A stretch of DNA of 64,000 nucleotides from Acidovorax sp. 106. GTDB lineage: Bacteria; Pseudomonadota; Gammaproteobacteria; Burkholderiales; Burkholderiaceae_C. A model generated the notes under the pieces. That model was not told the DNA's origin, searched no databases, and saw only the letters and a program-made list of their open reading frames with translations. This document shows, in pieces, positions 58,701 through 64,000 of this stretch (the stretch's first letter is position 1; each line of letters begins with the position of its first letter). The position numbers and the translations under genes were made by a program. The DNA lies in NCBI RefSeq assembly GCF_003663825.1, contig NZ_RCCC01000001.1, positions 2,798,501 to 2,862,500 on the forward strand, read 5' to 3'.

Positions 58701-61700
58701 ACATCGACCAAAGACCTGGGCACGGTGTGCACGGGCAAGAGCGACAGCCGGGGCTTGCTGCTGTGCGAAGCCAAGCTGGACGAGGCGGGCGAAGTGGAGC
58801 TGGTGGTGACGGCCACCGACCGTGATGGCAATACCAGCGAGGCCGCTTCGTCCGTGTGGGTCACCCGCCAGGGCGAGCTGTGGTTTGGTGGCGAAGACCA
58901 TGACCGCATCGACCTGCTGCCCGAAAAGAAGAGCTACCAGGTGGGCGAGACCGCCAAGTTCCAGGTGCGCATGCCGTTTCGTTTTGCCACCGCCTTGGTG
59001 GCGGTGGAGCGCGAGGGCATCATCGAAACCCATGTGGTGCAGCTCAATGGGCAAGACCCCACCGTGAGCCTCAAGGTGCAGTCGGACTGGGGCCCCAACG
59101 TGTACGTGAGCGTGCTGGCACTGCGCGGGCGGCTGCGTGAGGTGCCTTGGTACAGCTTCTTTACCTGGGGCTTCAAGGCGCCCACCGAGTGGTGGAGCGC
59201 CTTCTGGTACGAAGGCAAGGAATACCAGGCCCCCACGGCGCTGGTCGATTTGTCCAAGCCCGCTTTCCGCCTGGGTCTGGCCGAAATCCGTGTGGGCACC
59301 CAGGCCCACCAGATCGATGTGAAGGTGACGGCTGACAAGGAAAGCTACCCCGTGCGCGGCAAGGCGCAGATCACCATCACCGCCACGCTGCCCGGCGGCA
59401 AGCCTGCGGCCAACGCCGAGGTAGCGCTGGCCGCCGTAGACCAGGCCCTGCTGGAGCTCATGCCCAACACCAGCTGGAACCTGCTGGAAGCCATGCTGCA
59501 GCGCCGCAGCTGGGGCGTGCAGACAGCGACCGCGCAGTCCGAAATCATTGGCCGACGCCACTACGGCAAAAAGGCCGTGCCCGCAGGCGGTGGCGGTGGC
59601 CGCTCGCCCACGCGCGAGTTGCTCGACACGCTGCTGCTGTGGAACCCCAACGTGCAGCTTGATGCCAACGGCCAGGCCAAGGTGACGGTGCCGCTCAACG
59701 ATGCCCTGACCACCTTCAAGATCGTGGCGGTGGCCGATGCGTCTGCAGGGCTGTTTGGTACTGGTAGCACCAGCATTCGGGCCACGCAAGATTTGCAGAT
59801 CATCAGCGGCCTGCCGCCGCTGGTGCGCGAGGGCGACAACTACCGTGCGCAGATCACGCTGCGCAACACCACCAAGGCGGCCATGAAGGTCGAAGTGGCG
59901 CCGCGCGCCACGATGCTGGAGCTCAAGCCCCAGACCATCGACATCCCTGCCGGTGAAGCCCGTGAGGTGGCTTGGGATGTGACCGCGCCCGCGCAGCTGG
60001 CGCAGACCCGCGCCGAAGCCATCCTGTGGGAAATCCAAGCGCGCGACACCACGGGCGGTGCCACCGATGCCTTGAAGGCCCGCCAGCGCATCGTGCCCGC
60101 TGTGCCGCTGACGGTGCAGCAGGCCACGCTGGTGCAGGTGGATGGCAAGTTTGCGCTGGACGCAGCCCCGCCCGCAGACTCCATCCCCGGCCGGGGCGGG
60201 CTGAAGCTGTCGCTGCAACCCAAGCTGGCCGAAGGGCTGCCCGGCGTGCGCGACTGGTGGGCCGTCTATCCGTTTGCGTGCCTGGAGCAAAAGACCAGCA
60301 AGGCCGTGGGCCTGCGCGATGGCAAGCTCTGGCAAACCGTGGTGGCGCAGTTGCCTACGTACTTGGACAGTGACGGCCTGGCCAACTACTTCCCGCCGCG
60401 CAGCGGCGACGCCAACACGGGCAGTGACACGCTCACCGCCTACGTGCTGGCCGCCACGCACGAGGCAGCAGCCATAGACCCCGCCTTTGCGCTGCCCGAC
60501 GAAGCCCGCGCGCCGATGGAGCGTGGCCTGATCGCCTTCATCGAGGGCCGCATCCAGCGCAACTTCTGGAGCCCACGCAAAGACCTGGACATGCGCAAGC
60601 TCGCAGCCATCGAGGCCCTGTCGCGCTACGGCAAGGCCCAGGGTCGCATGGTGAGCAGCATCACCATTGCGCCCAACCAGTGGCCCACGCACTCGGTGAT
60701 CGACTGGGTGAACGTGCTCAAGCGCGTGGCCGATGTGCCCGAGCGCGACAAACGCCTGGCCGAGGCGATGCAGATCCTGCGTGCGCGCCTGTCGTTCCAG
60801 GGCACCAAGCTCATCTTCAGCACCGAGCAGGACGACTACTGGTGGTGGCTGATGCAAAACGGCGACGTGAACACCGCCCGCCTGATGCTGGCCGTGATGG
60901 ACGACCCCACCTGGAAGGACGACATGGGCCGCCTGGCCAACGGCTTCATCAGCCGCCAGCAAGCCGGTGCCTGGCACACCACCACCGCCAACCTGTGGGG
61001 CGGCTTGGCGCTGGAGAAGTTCAGCGCCAAGTTTGAAGCCACGCCAGTGGCGGGCGCCACCAAGGCGACCATGGGCGGCAACAGCGCCAGTGTGGACTGG
61101 AGCAAGGTCGAGCGCATCAAGGCCACCGACGCCAGCGGCGCTGCCCACCAGACCACCTGGTTTGGCGCGCCCTCAGCACCGGGCAACCTGAAGAACAACA
61201 GCGTGTTCCTGCCCTGGGGCAAGGCGGGTGGCAAGGAGGCGCTGGAGGTGACCCACCAAGGCACGGGCAAGCCCTGGCTTACTCTGCAGTCGGTAGCGGC
61301 GGTGGAGCTGAAGGCGCCGTTCGCGGCGGGCTACTCCATCAAGAAAACTGTCACACCGGTCGAGCAGGCCAACAAGTCGCTGCCCGCAGGCCAGTACACC
61401 CGTGGCGACGTGCTGCGCGTGAAGCTGGAAGTGAACGCCAGCGCCGACATGACCTGGGTGGCCATCACCGACCCGATCCCGGGCGGCGCCACCATCCTGG
61501 GCAGCGGCCTGGGCCGCGACTCAGAAATCGCCACACAGGGCGAGAAGCAGGGCGGCAGCGGCTGGGCCGCGTTTGAAGAGCGCAGCTTTGAGTCCTTCCG
61601 CAGCTACTACCAGTACCTGCCCAAGGGCACCGTGACGATGGAATACACCGTGCGCCTGAACAATGTGGGCGAGTTTGCCCTGCCGCCCAGCCGGGTGGAG

Positions 61701-61769
61701 GCCATGTACGCGCCCGAGATGTTTGGCGAGTATCCGAATGCACGGGTGAAGGTGGGGGCTGCGAAGTGA
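55746..61769 (+). CDS. yfhM: YfhM-type bacterial alpha-2-macroglobulin
   Basis: 2007-residue envelope protein thought to trap invading proteases, paired with PbpC. A Sec signal (MKTLWRKAPVSALLLGGLLWAAQAQA) lacks the lipobox cysteine of E. coli YfhM, so it should be soluble periplasmic. Order: N-terminal MG-like domains; VSMKHFYR and GQFRVEEFRLPVLEG segments; a bait-like Gly/Pro-rich stretch (GGGGGRSP, about 1282-1289); an A2M domain with DALTTFKIVAVADASAGLFG; and the thioester motif YPFACLEQ with Cys1512 and Gln1515. The C-terminal end has TYTVRLNNVGEFALPPSRVEAMYAPE-type wording (split). The ATG at 55746 is preferred; the open frame from 55467 crosses the divergent promoter. It holds a palindrome fragment and a 12-bp tandem repeat. 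35 bp to the next gene. Confidence 0.93.
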   Translation: MKTLWRKAPVSALLLGGLLWAAQAQALQIVSFSPQGEVARVRQAVAKFDAAAVNFGDPKAPAPIAISCNDAAASKGTGRWTSEREWVFDFEADLPPGMRCTATVKPDFKPASGAALAGAKSYQFNSGGPFVQSVRPNTYEQIDEEQFFVLQLNGPATTESVQANVWCALDGVGERVPVRMIEGTQRSDILKSLGLDKRAAKDPLQFPALACNRRLTSGSQLQLVFGKGVATPSGVANAVEKRFTYKVREPFSAEFNCERENAQAACLPLRPMVLSFNAPVPRKLAMAIRLKSAKETLKPVAGANEDGGDKDADALVNSIQFDAPLPEQTSFTVELPKDFKDAAGRPLRNAASFPLKVATAGMPPLAKFAAASFGVVERFAEGADGPALLPVTLRNVEAGLKVQGLQPGGMVAPTGKVSTLKPSTDADIIAWFRKVARYDNYNIQRRVAARDVKGPLPKVVDDDRDYVQTRMLSLLAGQGGVKTLDLPQVTGKELRPFEVVGIPLPPGFHVVEIASQKLGASLLDERHGDGRTMYVRTSALVTNLGVHFKLGRENAVVWVTSLDKGKPMQGAKVRVSDCAGRELAQAITNEQGVANIEGLSPVPPSCNSHDDYAQGSSAYFVSARHTEGGLEDMAFTWSDWQKGIEPWRFNVPTSSQPQPDQRAHTMLDRALFRAGETVSMKHFYRHESRKGLETPKSGPRTLLITHVGSGQQFEQPVQWRRTPTGGLSALNSFAIPPAAKLGQYTIELRDNDRDNDRDSDRGTIATGQFRVEEFRLPVLEGRIAPSDSKPLVRARAVPTDVQINYVAGGGAANLPVRVSALVRDKALQYPDYDMFSFNPPRQKGAAGASAGAGDDEEAAASQDARVVADKLPLTLDKNGTGKVSIDNLPQARRPQDLLLEATYADPNGEVQTLRSTHTLWPAGVVAGVKTEGWASASQKIRFQALALQHNGQAAPNTALQVQAVARITTTTRKRMVGGFYSYDNQTSTKDLGTVCTGKSDSRGLLLCEAKLDEAGEVELVVTATDRDGNTSEAASSVWVTRQGELWFGGEDHDRIDLLPEKKSYQVGETAKFQVRMPFRFATALVAVEREGIIETHVVQLNGQDPTVSLKVQSDWGPNVYVSVLALRGRLREVPWYSFFTWGFKAPTEWWSAFWYEGKEYQAPTALVDLSKPAFRLGLAEIRVGTQAHQIDVKVTADKESYPVRGKAQITITATLPGGKPAANAEVALAAVDQALLELMPNTSWNLLEAMLQRRSWGVQTATAQSEIIGRRHYGKKAVPAGGGGGRSPTRELLDTLLLWNPNVQLDANGQAKVTVPLNDALTTFKIVAVADASAGLFGTGSTSIRATQDLQIISGLPPLVREGDNYRAQITLRNTTKAAMKVEVAPRATMLELKPQTIDIPAGEAREVAWDVTAPAQLAQTRAEAILWEIQARDTTGGATDALKARQRIVPAVPLTVQQATLVQVDGKFALDAAPPADSIPGRGGLKLSLQPKLAEGLPGVRDWWAVYPFACLEQKTSKAVGLRDGKLWQTVVAQLPTYLDSDGLANYFPPRSGDANTGSDTLTAYVLAATHEAAAIDPAFALPDEARAPMERGLIAFIEGRIQRNFWSPRKDLDMRKLAAIEALSRYGKAQGRMVSSITIAPNQWPTHSVIDWVNVLKRVADVPERDKRLAEAMQILRARLSFQGTKLIFSTEQDDYWWWLMQNGDVNTARLMLAVMDDPTWKDDMGRLANGFISRQQAGAWHTTTANLWGGLALEKFSAKFEATPVAGATKATMGGNSASVDWSKVERIKATDASGAAHQTTWFGAPSAPGNLKNNSVFLPWGKAGGKEALEVTHQGTGKPWLTLQSVAAVELKAPFAAGYSIKKTVTPVEQANKSLPAGQYTRGDVLRVKLEVNASADMTWVAITDPIPGGATILGSGLGRDSEIATQGEKQGGSGWAAFEERSFESFRSYYQYLPKGTVTMEYTVRLNNVGEFALPPSRVEAMYAPEMFGEYPNARVKVGAAK
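56097..56124 (+). repeat. Palindromic-repeat fragment inside the macroglobulin gene
   Basis: GGCGCTAAAAGCTATC then AATTCAATAGCG. It equals the right half of the intergenic palindrome (GCGCTAGAAGCTAT...) plus its TATCAATTCAATAGC tail; CTATCAATTCAATAGC is identical to 54121-54136. In frame it encodes AGAKSYQFNSGG. Confidence 0.6.
57993..58028 (+). repeat. 12-bp tandem repeat inside the macroglobulin gene
   Basis: GACAACGACAGA twice, then GACAGCGATCGA, coding for DNDR DNDR DSDR (residues 750-761). It lies between two strands of a macroglobulin domain, where relatives have a short loop before GQFRVEEFRLP. Slippage would add or remove four residues without a frameshift. Confidence 0.85.
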
Positions 61770-61803
61770 GGCCAAGCCAAAGCCTTTTGAGACTGTCCAC
61801 ACC

Positions 61804-62172
61804 ATGAGCCCCAGCGTGTTTGTGGAGTTGCGGTTTTGGCTGCTGGTGGTGTTCTCTTTGGTACTGCCAGCAGGCATCTATGGATTGCTGCTGGTGTCCC
61901 GTGCCATCTCCAGCCGGGCTGTGCTTGGCTTTGGTGTGGCACTGGTGTTGATGGCGGGGGTGGATGTGTACTTACTGCAGTCTCTGGGCACGTTGGCCAA
62001 GGCATCCCCCTCGCTGGCCGACGATGCCCTGTTTGGGTCAGAGCTGACCATCGCCTTGTATGTGTTGCCCGTGGTGTTTGGTGGCATCGGGGTCAACCTG
62101 ATTTCGCACGTGCTGCTTCGCCATTTGACAGAGGCAGAAAAGCGGTTTGAACGAGAGCACCCGGATGGCTGA
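61804..62172 (+). CDS. Small membrane protein between yfhM and pbpC
   Basis: 122 residues with three hydrophobic segments: FWLLVVFSLVLPAGIYGLLLV, AVLGFGVALVLMAGVDVYLL and LTIALYVLPVVFGGIGVNLIS, ending in a charged tail (RHLTEAEKRFEREHPDG). No family recognised. It is 34 bp after the macroglobulin stop and overlaps the pbpC start by eight bases, so it is translated in the same unit. It may help place the macroglobulin or PbpC in the membrane, but that is guesswork from position. Confidence 0.78.
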   Translation: MSPSVFVELRFWLLVVFSLVLPAGIYGLLLVSRAISSRAVLGFGVALVLMAGVDVYLLQSLGTLAKASPSLADDALFGSELTIALYVLPVVFGGIGVNLISHVLLRHLTEAEKRFEREHPDG

Positions 62173-64000
62173 GTTGTGGGGCCAGCGCGTTGTGTGCGGC
62201 CAGTGCGCGCTGTGGCGTTTGACTGTTGCGGGGGCTCTTCTGCTGGTCGCTGGCGCGGCCAGTGCGTTACCGTCTTATGACGAAGTCCGCGCCGACTTCC
62301 GTCCCTCCGACACGGTGATCCTCTCGGCTGAAGGCGAGGTGCTGCAGCGCCTGCGCACCGATGCCACGGTGCGCCGGGGCCAGTGGGTGCCGCTGGCCGA
62401 TGTGTCGCCCGCGCTGCGCACGGCGCTGGTGCTGAGCGAGGATAAGCGGTTTTTTGAGCACAGCGGGGTGGACTGGCGCGCAGCATCGGCAGCCGCCTGG
62501 GGCAATCTGTGGAACCAGCGCACGCGGGGTGCCAGCACCCTCACCATGCAGCTGGCCGGGCTGCTCGATGGGGACTGGCGCCAGGGGCCGGGCGGGCGCT
62601 CGGTGGTGCAAAAGATCGGGCAGACGGTGGCGGCGCAGGTGCTGGACCGGCGCTGGCGCAAAGACCAGATTCTGGAGGCCTACCTGAACCTGGTGCCGTT
62701 TCGCGGCGAGGTGGTTGGCATTGATGCGCTGAGCCGCACGCTGTTTGGCAAAGCAGCCCATGGCCTGGACGACCGCGAGGCTGCGGTGGCTGCGGCCCTG
62801 GTGCGTGCCCCCAATGCCAAGCCCGCCCTGGTGGCGCAGCGGGCCTGCGGTGTGTTGCGTGCCATGCAGCCTGCCACAAAGACTGCCATAGCCCAGCCGC
62901 GTGCCGCGCAGACCGACTGCGATGCGCTGGAGTTGTTCACCACCGCTGCCGTGCAGCGGCGTGCCTTTGATGCGACCGAGGGCATCGCCCCTCACTGGGC
63001 GCGCTACGCGTTGCGCCAGCAGGCTGCGAATGCAACCCAGGCACCGGGTGCCCTTGCTACCAGCACGGCTGTCCCCGCGCAGCAGGCGCTGCGCACCACG
63101 GTGCGCGCGCCCTTGCAACGGTTTGCGGTGCAAAGCCTGCAGCAGCAACTGCGCGAATTGCACGGACGCAATGTGGAAGACGGTGCTGTGCTGGTGCTGG
63201 ACAACGCCACTGGCGCGGTGCTGGCGTGGGTGGGCTCATCGGGCGCCTTGAGCCAGGCCAGCGAGGTCGATGGCGTACTGGCCCTGCGCCAGCCGGGCTC
63301 CACGCTCAAGCCCTTTTTGTATGCGCAGGCGATCGCCGAGCGGCGGCTCACGGCAGCGTCGCTGGTGGACGATTCATCGGCGCAGATCGCGACCTCCGGC
63401 GGGTTGTATATCCCGCAGAACTACGACCGCCAGTTCAAGGGCTGGGTGTCGGCGCGCACGGCGTTGGCGGCCTCGCTCAATGTGCCCGCAGTGCGCACGC
63501 TGGTCATGGTCACGCCCGATGCGTTCCACCGCCAGTTGGGGGCGCTGGGGTTGCCGCTGCGCGAAAGCGGCGACTACTTTGGCTACAGCCTGGCGCTGGG
63601 CAGCCCCGAGGTGCCGCTGCTGCAGTTGACCAATGCCTATCGCACGCTCGCCAATGGCGGGCGGGCCAGTCCTATTGCAGGCACGCTCTCCAATGGCGGG
63701 CGGGCCAGTTCTATTGCAGGCACGCTTGCCAACGGGGGACGCGTCAGTCCTGTTGCAGATTCGCTGGCCAACGGGGAGCGCTTCAGCCCCACCACGGCCT
63801 TGCCGCCCAGCGCTAGCCCGGTGTTCACGCCCGCGCTGGACCCGCGTGCCGCCTTCATCGTGGGCGACATCCTCTCGGACGGCAACGCCCGCGCCCGCAC
63901 CTTTGGCACCGACAGCGTGCTGGCCACCCGCTTTTGGACGGCCGTGAAAACCGGCACCAGCAAAGACATGCGCGACAACTGGGCCGTGGGCTGGTCCGAG
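62165..64000 (+). CDS. pbpC: PbpC (PBP1C), bifunctional glycosyltransferase/transpeptidase (3' end outside window)
   Basis: 612 codons are visible. An N-terminal span (LTVAGALLLVAGAASA) is followed by the GT51 glycosyltransferase domain: catalytic Glu92 in SEDKRFFEHSGVDW, GASTLTMQLAG, and the later EAYLNLVPFRGEVVGI. The transpeptidase domain has SxxK at Ser379-Lys382 (GSTLKPFLY), SxN at Ser437-Asn439 and KTG at 595-597. The C-terminal BiPBP_C domain lies beyond the window. A 39-bp tandem repeat adds about 40 residues between SxN and KTG. PbpC is paired with YfhM in E. coli, as here. Start ATG overlaps the small membrane-protein gene. Confidence 0.94.
   Translation, partial: MAELWGQRVVCGQCALWRLTVAGALLLVAGAASALPSYDEVRADFRPSDTVILSAEGEVLQRLRTDATVRRGQWVPLADVSPALRTALVLSEDKRFFEHSGVDWRAASAAAWGNLWNQRTRGASTLTMQLAGLLDGDWRQGPGGRSVVQKIGQTVAAQVLDRRWRKDQILEAYLNLVPFRGEVVGIDALSRTLFGKAAHGLDDREAAVAAALVRAPNAKPALVAQRACGVLRAMQPATKTAIAQPRAAQTDCDALELFTTAAVQRRAFDATEGIAPHWARYALRQQAANATQAPGALATSTAVPAQQALRTTVRAPLQRFAVQSLQQQLRELHGRNVEDGAVLVLDNATGAVLAWVGSSGALSQASEVDGVLALRQPGSTLKPFLYAQAIAERRLTAASLVDDSSAQIATSGGLYIPQNYDRQFKGWVSARTALAASLNVPAVRTLVMVTPDAFHRQLGALGLPLRESGDYFGYSLALGSPEVPLLQLTNAYRTLANGGRASPIAGTLSNGGRASSIAGTLANGGRVSPVADSLANGERFSPTTALPPSASPVFTPALDPRAAFIVGDILSDGNARARTFGTDSVLATRFWTAVKTGTSKDMRDNWAVGWSE
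63644..63799 (+). repeat. 39-bp tandem repeat inside pbpC
   Basis: Four units of 39 bp coding for TLANGGRASPIAG, TLSNGGRASSIAG, TLANGGRVSPVAD and SLANGERFSPTTA (residues 494-545). The first unit is the normal family motif YRTLANGGRASP; the others look like in-frame copies of it. Similarity falls from the first to the last unit. Confidence 0.9.

Noticed and set aside
57591..61148. A 1185-codon open frame on the minus strand, antisense to the macroglobulin gene
   Set aside because: It is a high-GC shadow: the plus strand encodes a full alpha-2-macroglobulin with signal peptide and thioester motif, and the antisense product is His/Gly/Ala-rich without any family likeness or ribosome site.
63644..63799. 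Possible CRISPR-like array
   Set aside because: The 39-bp units are contiguous with no spacers and are in-frame coding repeats of pbpC.

Overview
The window looks like a piece of the chromosome of a beta-proteobacterium of the family Comamonadaceae, close to Acidovorax. The support is high GC content, gene families with beta-proteobacterial order (yqgE-ruvX-pyrR-pyrB-pyrC', dusB-fis-purH, the pilGHIJ-chpA cluster, argH beside an AlgZ/AlgR pair), and at least eight copies of a short intergenic palindrome with the core AGCGCTT...AAGCGCT followed by AGCTAT, which I associate with this family. No rRNA, tRNA, CRISPR array, prophage or transposase gene was seen. Most of the window is core genome; the accessory parts are small.

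Layout. 1-3.85 kb (minus): ugpB-ugpA-ugpE-ugpC glycerol-3-phosphate ABC importer, ugpC cut by the window edge. 4.1-6.7 kb (plus): serA and ychF, closed by a perfect hairpin. 7.0-11.2 kb: a YqaA/DedA-like membrane protein (minus), then dusB-fis, purH and a membrane-anchored c-type cytochrome (plus). 11.4-16.3 kb: an NTR/TIMP-like secreted protein in a less GC-rich patch, pobA with its divergent IclR-type regulator, and a Tat-exported PhoD phosphatase. 16.4-18.6 kb (minus): thiD-hemL. 18.7-28.8 kb (plus): rubredoxin, then pilG, pilH, pilI, pilJ and the 2054-residue ChpA/PilL kinase, the chemosensory system for type IV pili. 28.9-36.6 kb: phrB (minus), then yqgE, ruvX, pyrR, pyrB, a metal-site-less dihydroorotase homologue (PyrC'), plsC and a Yip1-type membrane protein. 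36.7-42 kb: a chemoreceptor, a small unknown protein and a divergent iron ABC transporter (fbpC/fbpB) with a Fur-box-like palindrome between the two. 42-47 kb (minus): a DUF2946 protein, a TonB-dependent receptor and a PepSY membrane protein, plus a small secreted protein. 47-53.2 kb: algR/algZ, argH, an orphan Bug binding protein and a rhomboid protease. 53.2-54.2 kb: a gene-free element built as a long imperfect inverted repeat. 54.2-64 kb: an unknown membrane protein (minus), then a YfhM-type alpha-2-macroglobulin, a small membrane protein and pbpC (cut by the window end).

How the genes fit together. The Chp cluster and the AlgZ/AlgR pair both belong to families that control type IV pili in Pseudomonas. 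The pyr run joins pyrimidine synthesis genes through 1-4 bp overlaps, with PyrC' probably acting as a structural partner of PyrB rather than an enzyme. The fbp genes and the TonB/PepSY block are two metal-uptake modules within 8 kb. The macroglobulin and PbpC form the envelope defence and repair pair known from E. coli. The points most worth a second look are the long inverted repeat, the loss of every metal-binding histidine in PyrC', the Fur-box-like site overlapping the fbpB start, a palindrome fragment inside the macroglobulin gene, and a 39-bp tandem expansion inside the PbpC transpeptidase domain. I did not find a clearly new multi-gene system.
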